A DNA stretch of 64,000 nucleotides from Neoroseomonas terrae (GTDB lineage: Bacteria > Pseudomonadota > Alphaproteobacteria > Acetobacterales > Acetobacteraceae). Within the stretch, counting starts at the first letter, position 1. Every line of letters starts with the position of its first letter. The translations under genes were made by a program, and so were the position numbers. This document shows positions 1 to 7,736 of the stretch, piece after piece. Where the stretch lies: NCBI RefSeq assembly GCF_018129025.1, contig NZ_JAAEDI010000004.1:62001-126000 (forward strand). Reading direction: 5' to 3'. A model generated the notes under the pieces. That model was not told the DNA's origin, searched no databases, and worked only from the letters and a program-made list of their open reading frames with translations.

Positions 1-121
1 ATTACGTCGTTGAGCATGACGCAGACCCACGGACCGGCCGCCACGATAGGACTGCCACTCGGCGTTGGTCCATGCCGCGCCGTGCTGGCGGCGGGCCGTG
101 GGCGATCCTAAGATCGGCGCG

Positions 122-1438
122 ATGCAGACGACCTTCTCGCCGGCCCAGCTGGCCGATCCCGACACGGCGGAGAGCAACCGCATCCTGCGCAGCTGCGTCC
201 ATTGCGGGATGTGCACGGCGACCTGCCCGACCTTCCTGCTGCTCGGCGATGAGCTCGATTCCCCGCGCGGCCGCATCTACCTGATCAAGGAGATGCTGGA
301 GCGCGGCGAGCCCGCGACCGAGCAGGTGGTGCGCCATGTGGACCGCTGCCTGTCCTGCCTATCCTGTATGACGACCTGCCCCTCGGGCGTGCACTACATG
401 CACCTCGTCGATCACGCGCGCGCCTACATCCAGCAAACCTACCGCCGGCCGTGGCCAGAACGGGCGTTGCGGCGCCTTCTCTCCGCCGTGTTGCCCTATC
501 CGGGCCGCTTCCGCCTGGCCCTCAGCGGAGCACGGCTGGCGCGGCCCTTCGCGGGGCTCGTCGCCGGCCGGTCCGCGACCGCGCAGCGTGTGCGGGCGAT
601 GCTGTCGCTCGCTCCCCGGGCGGTGCCGCCCGCATCGAACACCGCGAAGCCGCAACGGCATGCGGCCATCGGGCGGCGCCGCGCGCGCGTCGGGCTGCTG
701 ACCGGCTGCGCGCAGCAGGTCCTCGCGCCATCCATCAACGAGGCGACGATCCGCCTCCTGACCCGCATGGGCATCGAGGTCGTTGTCACGCGGGACCAGG
801 GCTGTTGCGGCGCGCTCGACCACCATATGGGCCATCATGACTCAGCGATGCGCCTCGCCCGCGCGAACATCGCCACCTGGAGCCGGGAGATGGCACGGGA
901 GGGGCTGGATGCGATCGTCATCAACGCATCGGGATGCGGCACGACGGTGAAGGACTACGGGTTCATGTTTCGTGAGGAGCCGGAGCGCGAGGCCGCCGCG
1001 AAGGTTGCCGCACTGGCGGCCGACATCAGCGAGGTGCTGACGCGCTTCGGCTACGCGCCGACCCGCGAGGCGCCGGGGCTGACCGTCGCCTACCACGCCG
1101 CGTGCTCCCTGCAGCACGGTCAGAAGATCACCGCCGAGCCCAAGGCGCTGCTGAAGACCGCGGGTTTCACCGTGAAGGAACCCGCCGAAGGGCATATCTG
1201 CTGCGGATCGGCCGGCACCTACAACTTGCTGCAGCCCGAGATCGCCAGCCAGTTGAAGGAGCGCAAGCAGGCCAACATCGCCCGCACCGGCGCGGCGTTG
1301 GTTGCCTCGGGCAACATCGGCTGCCTGACGCAACTCGGGGACGGAACCATTCCCGCCGTGCACACGGTCGAGCTGCTCGACTGGATGGCGGGCGGGCCGA
1401 TGCCGGCGGCCGTCGCACTCGTGGGGGTCGCAGCGTGA
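122..1438 (+). CDS. glcF: Glycolate oxidase iron-sulfur subunit
   Basis: This is the electron-transfer subunit of glycolate oxidase, which oxidises glycolate to glyoxylate together with GlcD and GlcE (not in the window). The 438-residue protein carries two CxxCxxCxxxC ferredoxin clusters, at C25/C28/C31/C35 and C76/C79/C82/C86. They are followed by two CCG-type domains, whose cysteine motifs read GCCGALDHH and HICCGSAGTY. The ATG at 122 is chosen because the sequence from there (MQTTFSPAQL) starts as GlcF proteins do; an in-frame start at 65 would add 19 residues of no family likeness. The stop overlaps the GTG start of the TPR gene that follows. Confidence 0.93.
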   Translation: MQTTFSPAQLADPDTAESNRILRSCVHCGMCTATCPTFLLLGDELDSPRGRIYLIKEMLERGEPATEQVVRHVDRCLSCLSCMTTCPSGVHYMHLVDHARAYIQQTYRRPWPERALRRLLSAVLPYPGRFRLALSGARLARPFAGLVAGRSATAQRVRAMLSLAPRAVPPASNTAKPQRHAAIGRRRARVGLLTGCAQQVLAPSINEATIRLLTRMGIEVVVTRDQGCCGALDHHMGHHDSAMRLARANIATWSREMAREGLDAIVINASGCGTTVKDYGFMFREEPEREAAAKVAALAADISEVLTRFGYAPTREAPGLTVAYHAACSLQHGQKITAEPKALLKTAGFTVKEPAEGHICCGSAGTYNLLQPEIASQLKERKQANIARTGAALVASGNIGCLTQLGDGTIPAVHTVELLDWMAGGPMPAAVALVGVAA

Positions 1439-2010
1439 CCGGATTGCGCCCGGCCCTGCTCGCTCTTTCACTGCTGATGCTGCCTGGCTCCGTCGCGGCG
1501 CAGCCACCGCCGAGCCGTCAGGAGAATAGGCGCGCCGAGCTCGACACCCTGTTCGAAAGCCTGCGCACCGCGCCGGACGAGGCGAGCGCCGTGATGATCG
1601 AGGCGCGCATCCGCACGCTTTGGATCGAATCCGCCTCACCGGCAGCCGTGCTGCTGCTGCGTCGCGGCGCGCGCAACCTCGCCGCCCGCACGCATGGCGA
1701 GGCGCTGGAGGACTACGATGCAGCCATCATCCTCAGCCCGGACAGCGCCGAGGCGTGGCACCAGCGGGCCCAGGCCTATGCCGCCATGGGGGACGCTACG
1801 GCTGCGGCGCGCGACCTGCAGGAAGCGCTCCGGCTGGAGCCGCGGCATTTCGGGGCGTTGCTGACCCTGTCGATGCTCCAGGAGGAGCGCGGGGACGCCC
1901 GGGCTGCGCTGCGCAGCATGGAGGCCGCGCTGGCGCTGCATCCGAAGCTGCACGGCGGGGCCGAACGCGTACGCGAACTGCGCCGCAAGGCGGAGGGCGA
2001 CGCGACCTGA
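1435..2010 (+). CDS. Periplasmic TPR-repeat protein
   Basis: This 191-residue protein of unknown specific role has an N-terminal signal peptide (hydrophobic run LLALSLLMLPG, then an AxA-type site near residue 22). About three tetratricopeptide-like helical pairs follow at roughly residues 75-180, with the usual spacing of small and aromatic residues (ALEDYDAAIILSP, AEAWHQRAQAYAAMG). TPR domains bind other proteins. The GTG start at 1435 overlaps the glcF stop as GTGA, which implies translational coupling. It may assist the glycolate oxidase complex, but nothing in the sequence proves that. Confidence 0.75.
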   Translation: MTGLRPALLALSLLMLPGSVAAQPPPSRQENRRAELDTLFESLRTAPDEASAVMIEARIRTLWIESASPAAVLLLRRGARNLAARTHGEALEDYDAAIILSPDSAEAWHQRAQAYAAMGDATAAARDLQEALRLEPRHFGALLTLSMLQEERGDARAALRSMEAALALHPKLHGGAERVRELRRKAEGDAT

Positions 2011-2087
2011 CAAGTGAAGCGGGGTCGTCGTGCACCGGAGCAACCCGCGGATGGCAGGGGACGGATGCCCCGTGTCATTCTCCGGCC

Positions 2088-3164
2088 ATGCCAGACGATC
2101 TCCGCATCCCTTCCGCTGACGACGCCCGCTGGGCGGCCGTGCTGGCTCGCGATCCCGCCCCTCCGGCCGGACCCTTCCTGTATGCGGTGACGACGCAGGG
2201 GGTGTTCTGCCGGCCGGGGTGCCCGTCCCGGGCGCCGTTGCGGCGGAATACGCGATTCTTCGCCGATGCGCCCGCCGCGGAGGCCGAGGGGTTCCGGGCG
2301 TGCAAGCGGTGCGACCCGAAGGGGGAGAGGGCGGCGATCCATGCCGCAGCTATCCGGGCGGCGTGCGCGCTGATCGAGGAGAGCGAGACCATCCCCTCTC
2401 TGGCGACACTGGCGGACCGGGCTGGCTATGCGCGCCACCATTTCCTGCGGTTGTTCCGCGACATCACCGGGGTGACGCCCCGGTCATATGCGGAGAGCGT
2501 GCGCGCGCGGCGGCTGGCGGCGGCGCTCGCCGGTGGGGCGCGGGTGGTGGATGCCGTGGCGGAAGCGGGGTTCGGCAGCGAGAGCCGGGTCTACGAAGAT
2601 AGCGGACGCGTGCTTGGCATGACGCCGGGGGCCGCCAGGCGCGGGGGCGATGGCGAGGTGATCCGGGTGGCGCTGGCTGACAGTGCGCTCGGGCTGCTGA
2701 TGGTCGGCGCCACGGAGGCCGGGATCTGCTTCATCGGGTTCGGCGAGGATGAGGCCGGCCTACGGGGAGACGTGATGCATCGCTTTCCGAGGGCGCGGGT
2801 CACAGATGCGCCGGAGGCGCTGGCCGACGCGGTGCGGCAGGTTGTCGCATTCATCGCCGAGCCGAAGGCGGCGCTGGACCTCCCGCTCGATCTGCGTGGG
2901 ACGGCGTTCCAGCGACAGGTGTGGGAAGCACTGCGGGCAATCCCTCTGGGCGAGACGCGCAGCTATGCCGGTCTCGCCGCCGAGATGGGGATGCCGCGCG
3001 CGACGCGGGCGGTGGCGCGGGCTTGTGCGCAGAACAAGGTGTCGCTTGCTGTGCCGTGCCACCGAGTGGTGGGCAAGGATGGCGACCTGACCGGGTATCG
3101 CTGGGGGGTGGAGCGCAAGCGCGCACTGCTCGCCGGAGAGAAGGCCGGGCGGCGGGGCGGATGA
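2088..3164 (+). CDS. ada: Bifunctional Ada regulator / O6-methylguanine-DNA methyltransferase
   Basis: Ada repairs alkylated DNA by taking the methyl group onto its own cysteines and then activates the adaptive response. The 358-residue protein has all three modules. The first is an Ada zinc domain with C41, C45, C72 and C75. The second is an AraC-type double HTH at about residues 85-185. The third is a C-terminal methyltransferase with the active-site motif PCHR, nucleophile C324. The ATG at 2088 is the first that gives the family N-terminus; the open frame extends upstream without likeness to Ada. It is monocistronic, facing the inositol-phosphatase gene tail to tail. Confidence 0.95.
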   Translation: MPDDLRIPSADDARWAAVLARDPAPPAGPFLYAVTTQGVFCRPGCPSRAPLRRNTRFFADAPAAEAEGFRACKRCDPKGERAAIHAAAIRAACALIEESETIPSLATLADRAGYARHHFLRLFRDITGVTPRSYAESVRARRLAAALAGGARVVDAVAEAGFGSESRVYEDSGRVLGMTPGAARRGGDGEVIRVALADSALGLLMVGATEAGICFIGFGEDEAGLRGDVMHRFPRARVTDAPEALADAVRQVVAFIAEPKAALDLPLDLRGTAFQRQVWEALRAIPLGETRSYAGLAAEMGMPRATRAVARACAQNKVSLAVPCHRVVGKDGDLTGYRWGVERKRALLAGEKAGRRGG

Positions 3165-3214
3165 TGCGCAGGGCGGGCAGTGGTTTGTCATCGCTGGCCC
3201 GCGCCCCCGCAGGC

Positions 3215-3235
3215 TCAGGAAGCCGGATTTCCTGA
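3215..3235. terminator. Stem-loop between convergent genes
   Basis: TCAGGAA at 3215-3221 pairs with TTCCTGA at 3229-3235 across a 7-nt loop, in the 149-bp gap between ada (+) and the inositol-phosphatase gene (-). It could end transcription from both sides. No strong T-run follows, so the call is tentative. Confidence 0.35.
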
Positions 3236-3313
3236 TCGGCTGCATAGGCTCGCCGCCTCGATAGTGTCGTCGCTCGCGAGAGCTGGGGCGAAAGCGTGCG
3301 GGGAAGCACCCGC

Positions 3314-4144
3314 TCAAAGGCCCTGTCGCAGCGTCTGGATGGCCTTCGCACTACCGAGGATAAGCGGGCGTCCCCAAACGCGCGGCGGCGGGCTTCCGAA
3401 GCCGCGGAAGTCGTTCCAGGCATCCCCGTCGCGAACCGACGCGGCCAAGCCCGATGCCTGCACCAGGCACACGCCCGCTGCCACATCCCAGACGTTGGGG
3501 CGCGCGAAGTTCGCCACCTCGAGCAGCCCTGCGGCAACGAAGGCGCATTCGATGGCAGCCGAACCAGTCTTGCGGAAATCCCAGCCAGCTTCGTGGATGC
3601 CCGCCAGATAGGGCGTCCCGGCGAGCCTGCGTCGTATCGAGGGGTTCTCGCGCATCGCCATCGCTTCGCCTTCAAATTTCAGCGGACTGCCCGCGTGCGC
3701 ATGGTAGATGCCGGCGCGCAGGGCGTGCGTCGCGGAGCACCAGATGGCGCCAACGACCGGCACGCCTTGATGCAGCACCGCGATCGACGCGGCGAAGAGC
3801 GGAAAGCCGTTGATGAAGTTTGAAGTGCCGTCGACGGGGTCGATCGCCCATACGGTGGCGGCCTCGCGCGACGGCTCGTCCATCTCCTCGCCGAGGATGT
3901 CATGGCTTGGAAACTGATCGGCGACACGCTTGCGGATCAGCGATTCCACATTGTGATCGACTTCCGACACCGGGTCTCGGTAGCGGGGCGGGGCATCCTC
4001 CCCCACAAAGGTCTTGTAGCGGACCGTCAGCGTTCGCCCCAACGCGTTGACGATTTCCGCACCGGCAAGCCGAGCCATCGCAACGGCCGTCTGCTCCCAT
4101 TCGACAAGGACGGCCGGGTCGGGCCAGGCGTCATGCTCATTCAT
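3314..4144 (-). CDS. Inositol monophosphatase family protein
   Basis: This is a Mg2+-dependent phosphatase of the IMPase/FBPase/CysQ superfamily, 276 residues. The metal-binding residues are all visible: GEEMDE at about 85-90, DPVDGT at 102-107, and the second Asp motif in WDVAAG near the C-terminus. The substrate (inositol phosphate, histidinol phosphate or PAP) cannot be told from sequence. The start at 4144 overlaps the stop of the upstream lipid-kinase gene as ATGA. The phosphatase is therefore the last gene of a three-gene minus-strand operon (mgtC-like, lipid kinase, phosphatase), which suggests a role in phospholipid or inositol-phosphate turnover. Confidence 0.9.
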   Translation of the reverse strand: MNEHDAWPDPAVLVEWEQTAVAMARLAGAEIVNALGRTLTVRYKTFVGEDAPPRYRDPVSEVDHNVESLIRKRVADQFPSHDILGEEMDEPSREAATVWAIDPVDGTSNFINGFPLFAASIAVLHQGVPVVGAIWCSATHALRAGIYHAHAGSPLKFEGEAMAMRENPSIRRRLAGTPYLAGIHEAGWDFRKTGSAAIECAFVAAGLLEVANFARPNVWDVAAGVCLVQASGLAASVRDGDAWNDFRGFGSPPPRVWGRPLILGSAKAIQTLRQGL

Positions 4145-5004
4145 GGCAATACCTTTGGTACGAGGACATCGAGCGGACGGCGGCGAAGTCGCATCCGGAT
4201 CGTGCCGGAGGCCTCGCAAAGCTTGTCGTCGACTCGCAGGGAATGACCTTCGATCTCGATCTCGATCCGCCTGGCGGCTATCGCCTTCATTGGGGAATGT
4301 TCTGGATCAGGATCCTGTAGCCATTTGTGCATGGCCGCCCGGTGCTCCTCGAGAAGCCAGCAGGCAACCATGTGCCGCGGAGGCTTGGCCACGTGGAGCG
4401 CCAGAGGCAGGTTTGGACCAATCATCGCGATGTTCGACGCCTCGAACGCGAGCACGGGCTGGTCCAGCATCTCACCATCGATCACGATCCGGGAACGAAG
4501 CGCCTTTGCCTCGGCCAGCGCCTCAATGACGCGCTGTTGCCCAGCCTTCCTTTTGGTCTGACTGTCTTCATGTTGTCCTTTCGCGCTTACCAGGCTGACG
4601 AGCGCGCCAAGCCCGACTCCTTCGACGAACTGACGGGTGAGGTTCTCCGCTGCCAGCTTGCCCACATGAAGGGAGACGCAATCGGCGCCGCCGAAGCTGC
4701 GAAATGCGCTGGCGGGGTCGGTGAAGACGCCCAGTGACCGTGCGACATTGTTTGCCCCGCCCGTCGGGACGATGAGCATCTTCGCAGCCGTCCGATCGAG
4801 CCGGGAGACCGCCTTGGAGATGGTGCCGTCGCCACCGACGACCGCAACGGGCCCGGTCACTGTGGCGAGCGCGCGAAGCGAGGCCGGATCCTTCGCGTCG
4901 AGGTAAGTGGCATTCAGCTTCAGATCCCGGCACAGGGAGAGCACGCGGTCGCGCGGCCATTCCTGCTCTCCGGCCTCTGCGTTGTGGAAGATCGTCAGGT
5001 CCAT
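4141..5004 (-). CDS. Diacylglycerol kinase-catalytic-domain lipid kinase
   Basis: This lipid kinase of the YegS/DgkB type phosphorylates a diacylglycerol-like or sphingoid substrate using ATP. In its 287 residues the ATP-binding GGDGT motif is at 57-61 and PTGGANN at about 80-86 matches the conserved PxGxxN loop. The N-terminal NAEAG replaces the more usual NPxAG. The start at 5004 is preferred because GGTGGA lies about 8 nt upstream; a start at 5037 would overlap the mgtC-like stop. Its stop overlaps the phosphatase start by 4 nt. Confidence 0.87.
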   Translation of the reverse strand: MDLTIFHNAEAGEQEWPRDRVLSLCRDLKLNATYLDAKDPASLRALATVTGPVAVVGGDGTISKAVSRLDRTAAKMLIVPTGGANNVARSLGVFTDPASAFRSFGGADCVSLHVGKLAAENLTRQFVEGVGLGALVSLVSAKGQHEDSQTKRKAGQQRVIEALAEAKALRSRIVIDGEMLDQPVLAFEASNIAMIGPNLPLALHVAKPPRHMVACWLLEEHRAAMHKWLQDPDPEHSPMKAIAARRIEIEIEGHSLRVDDKLCEASGTIRMRLRRRPLDVLVPKVLP

Positions 5005-5020
5005 TTGCGGTCCACCGTTT

Positions 5021-5470
5021 TCAATCTCGATTCTCACGCTTCAGCGGCCCGAGCGCGTAGAGCGTGACGGCGGTGAAGGCCGTAATCACGACCGCGACGT
5101 CATACGCAGCGAGTGCCGCTGAAACGCCGATCGCGCCGGTGGCCCAGAGCGCGGCCGCTGTCGCTGTCCCGTGTACTTCGCCACCATTTTTCAGGATGGC
5201 CCCACCGCCGATGAATCCCATCCCGGTAATGATGCCTTCGATGACGCGGGCGAGAGCTTCGGGATGGTCGGCCGTTATGCGCTCAGTCGCTTGGATGAAC
5301 GCGCACGATGCCGCAGCAACCAGTGGGAATGTCCGAAGGCCGGCGCTTCTCGCTTCGCGTTCGCGATTCCAGCCAATGACCAGCGCCAACGCGTAGGCAA
5401 CGGCCAGGTCCCTGACATGCGGGAAGAAGGCCAGCTGCCTAACGTCCGGCAGGAGATCCGTGGGATTCAT
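5021..5470 (-). CDS. MgtC/SapB-family membrane protein
   Basis: This small inner-membrane protein (149 residues, about four membrane helices) belongs to the MgtC/SapB family. Family members modulate the F1Fo ATPase or support growth in low Mg2+. The family signature is clear: GWNREREARSAGLRT in the first cytoplasmic loop, then GFIGGGAIL and TAAALWATGAIG. It is short and lacks the C-terminal ACT-like domain of long MgtC proteins, so it is of the SapB/YhiD core type. It is the first gene of the operon with the lipid kinase, 16 nt upstream of the latter's start. Confidence 0.88.
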   Translation of the reverse strand: MNPTDLLPDVRQLAFFPHVRDLAVAYALALVIGWNREREARSAGLRTFPLVAAASCAFIQATERITADHPEALARVIEGIITGMGFIGGGAILKNGGEVHGTATAAALWATGAIGVSAALAAYDVAVVITAFTAVTLYALGPLKRENRD

Positions 5471-5635
5471 AGAAGCGGAACGTTGTGCTGCCGGTAGCGG
5501 TTTCGGGCCCGGCGCCCGGGCAACTGCCTGCGGGCCGACGCAATTTGCCGGGATGGTGCGATCTGCCCATAGCGTCCGCCGCGCCTCGCCAAGCATCCGG
5601 CACGCGTCACGAGAATCCCGCTTCACGGCGGAACT

Positions 5636-6130
5636 TCATTGAGGAAGTGGCCTACGGCCCTCGACGCTGCTCTCGGTCAGCGGCCTATGGGTGAGCATCA
5701 GCCCCGTCGACAGGCACGCGATCCGCGCTGCTCCGCGGCCGATATCTCCAAAGCGGCGCTCCTCGACGCATACCGGGAGGCCACGGCAGGCCAGGCCGAA
5801 GAACACCAGGCCGGCTTCCCCTTCACCCGAATCGTCGGTGTAGCCCGTGATAGACAAGGCTATGTCCGCCCGTGACCTGGCCAGAGCACCCGCCGCCATT
5901 GCCTCGGCAACATCGTGCGACACCGCCCCCAACCGCGCCAGCAGGTCGGCATCCACGCCCAGCATCTCGATCTTCGCCTCATCCGCGTAGCAGACGAATC
6001 CGCGCTCGAAGGCGTGGGAGCAGCCTTCGATGTCAGTGAGCAGCGCTGCGAGAAGACCACGGGTGCAACTTTCGGCGGTTGCCACGCGCAGCTCCCGATC
6101 GCACGCGGCCTTCAACACCTCGAACGCCAT
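5636..6130 (-). CDS. pncC: CinA C-terminal-domain protein (nicotinamide-nucleotide amidase type)
   Basis: This stand-alone CinA-C domain of 164 residues is the family of the NMN amidase PncC, which converts NMN to nicotinic acid mononucleotide in pyridine-nucleotide recycling. The active-site stretch reads ATAESCTRG, where most members have ESCTGG; the Ser is kept but the first Gly is Arg. The downstream core (GCSHAFERGFVCYADEAK, AVSHDVAEAMAAGAL, ITGYTDDSG) matches the family. The ATG at 6130 is preferred over an in-frame GTG at 6202, because the longer form would begin inside the 31-nt hairpin at 6201-6231. Confidence 0.85.
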   Translation of the reverse strand: MAFEVLKAACDRELRVATAESCTRGLLAALLTDIEGCSHAFERGFVCYADEAKIEMLGVDADLLARLGAVSHDVAEAMAAGALARSRADIALSITGYTDDSGEGEAGLVFFGLACRGLPVCVEERRFGDIGRGAARIACLSTGLMLTHRPLTESSVEGRRPLPQ

Positions 6131-6200
6131 GTCCGCGACATCGCGAGGAATGGCTGGCGAGATCGTTTTGGGCGCATCACTCGTAGAACATCCAATCACC

Positions 6201-6231
6201 ACGGCGCGGCGGCGGTGCGCCGCCGCGCCGT
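6201..6231 (-). terminator. Perfect 14-bp GC hairpin after the ferritin-like gene
   Basis: Positions 6201-6214 and 6218-6231 are exact reverse complements (14 bp, all but the end pairs G/C) around a 3-nt loop. The hairpin begins 6 nt after the stop of the minus-strand DUF892 gene. That position suggests transcription termination or mRNA 3'-end protection, although no T-run follows. Confidence 0.55.
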
Positions 6232-6236
6232 GCCGA

Positions 6237-6743
6237 TCACGCCCTCTTCATGTTCTTGGCCCGCTGGTTGGCTCCCGCCTTCGCAAGAGAGCTAAGGTCC
6301 TTATCGGTCTTCGTTTCCTCCTGCAGCGTCGCGTCCAGAAGCGCTGCCGCGTCAGGCTGTCCCAGCTCCATGGCCCAGCTCTTGAGCGTGCCGTAGCGGG
6401 TGATTTCATAGTGCTCCACAGCCTGGGCGGCGGAGATCAGGCCCGCGTCGAGCGCCGGCGTGCCCGCGAACTCTTCCATGATCTCCTCGCCCTCGGCGAT
6501 GATTCCCTCGATGGCATCGCAGGTCTTGCCGCGCGCCGCCTTGCCGAAGACTTCGAATACCTGCGTGAGGCGCTCGACCTGGCCCTGTGTCTCGTCACGG
6601 TGTTTGAGGAAGGCTTCCTTCAGCTCCGGCGCCTGCGCTGCGCGGGCCATCTTTGGCAGTGCGCGCAAAATGCGACGCTCCGCGTAGTAGATGTCCTTCA
6701 GCGTGTCGTGGAACAGGTCTTCAAGGGTCTTGTCCTTGGCCAT
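6237..6743 (-). CDS. Ferritin-like DUF892 (YciE/YciF) stress protein
   Basis: This 168-residue four-helix ferritin-like protein is of the DUF892 family, typically induced by osmotic or general stress. The characteristic N-terminus LEDLFHDTLKDIYYAERRI and the later QAVEHYEITRYGTL provide the carboxylate and His residues expected of a di-iron site (E in YAERRI, H and E in EHYEI). A GAAGGA-type ribosome site lies about 9 nt upstream of the ATG at 6743. The gene is probably monocistronic and is followed at once by a strong GC hairpin. Confidence 0.9.
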   Translation of the reverse strand: MAKDKTLEDLFHDTLKDIYYAERRILRALPKMARAAQAPELKEAFLKHRDETQGQVERLTQVFEVFGKAARGKTCDAIEGIIAEGEEIMEEFAGTPALDAGLISAAQAVEHYEITRYGTLKSWAMELGQPDAAALLDATLQEETKTDKDLSSLAKAGANQRAKNMKRA

Positions 6744-7233
6744 GGCTCGGATTCCTTCGTGTGCGGGTCAGCGGCAGATGAATCAGGACGGCATGCCCGG
6801 CACGAGGCTTGCCGCGAGAAAGCTGTCGCCTCGGCGAGTGCCCGAAGCTTCGCCGACCATTCGGCGACTGGCTTCTCTGCCGCCGGCGTCAAAGGGGCCT
6901 TGAGGCCGGCAAGAGATGCCGAAGCGGGGGGACGCGATTGAGGTGTGCCATGATCTCGCCGTTAGGCGACAAAGGCAGAACCGCCTAGCGGGCCGCGAAG
7001 TTTCGCCCGCCACCCTGCGGCAACGAAAAAATGGACCGCTGCGGATGACGAATCTCGTGAGCTTGACGAAGGCGCGCAACTCGCTGCCGCCGGCCAGGCG
7101 GCCGAGGTGTTTGAGGGCCTTCAGATCGGCCAGTCAGGCGGTGAACTGCTTGCCGACCGCGGCGGGGCGGGGAGGCGCGTGGCCTTCAGCTTTTCGGACA
7201 AATCGGGGTTGGGGAGCTTATTCGGGGGACCGT
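6744..7233. other. 490-bp gap with no supported gene
   Basis: The side next to 6743 must hold the promoter and leader of the minus-strand ferritin-like gene. Several short frames are open on both strands, but none has a convincing start, codon use or family likeness. This gap is the left edge of the accessory island that runs to about 9.4 kb. Confidence 0.5.
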
Positions 7234-7608
7234 TCAGGGCGGTGAGGAAGCCGAGGCGACGGATAAGGACGATGAATCTGAGGCCTCGGAGACGGATGGC
7301 TCGGCGGCAGGCGCGGAAGATGAGGGGGCGATCTCGTTCAGGGGGTGGTTGGGAAAGTGGTCCTTGATGGCTTCGAGGAGGCGTTCCCAGAGGCCGGCAT
7401 GGGTGAGGCGGCGGAAGTAGCGGGAGACGGTGTCGGGCTTGCCGTGTTCCGGGGGGAGGGCTCGCCAGGGGTCGGTGGTGCAGGCGAGGTGGAATATGGC
7501 GTTCATGCGGGCGCGGAGGTCGCCGATCTGACGACCGGCGGGGGAGCGGGGGAGGATGAAGGGGAGGAGGGCGTGGAATTGGAGGGGGGTGAGGACGGAG
7601 GGGTTCAT
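7234..7608 (-). CDS. Stand-alone transposase-like protein (IS5-type N-terminal domain)
   Basis: The 124-residue product resembles the N-terminal DUF4096-type helical domain of IS5-group transposases (VLTPLQFHALLPFI, then PEHGKPDTVSRYFRRLTHAGLWERL). It then runs into a Ser/Ala-rich tail. The DDE catalytic domain is absent and no terminal inverted repeats were found, so it is either an IS remnant or a solitary DNA-binding protein derived from one. The ATG at 7608 is preferred over an upstream frame opening at 7656 because the family begins with this motif. It sits beside the AT-rich nucleotidyltransferase gene. Confidence 0.6.
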   Translation of the reverse strand: MNPSVLTPLQFHALLPFILPRSPAGRQIGDLRARMNAIFHLACTTDPWRALPPEHGKPDTVSRYFRRLTHAGLWERLLEAIKDHFPNHPLNEIAPSSSAPAAEPSVSEASDSSSLSVASASSPP

Positions 7609-7736
7609 GGACGGAGCTGTTACGTGCGCCGCGTCAAAAAAGCAATAAATTCCCACCGTGGGCCTGGACAGTCAACGATCGGTAACCCAGGCATGTACCT
7701 ACCGCATAGAAATCTACATCGGAATTCACCATCAGA

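Noticed and set aside
1-121. Possible end of a glcE or other gene at the left edge
   Set aside because: No frame shows the usual GlcE C-terminus or another recognisable protein; too short to call.
6698-6892. Minus-strand frame upstream of and overlapping the ferritin-like gene
   Set aside because: The stretch reads like protein in part, but there is no start with a ribosome site, and it runs 46 nt into the confident DUF892 gene.
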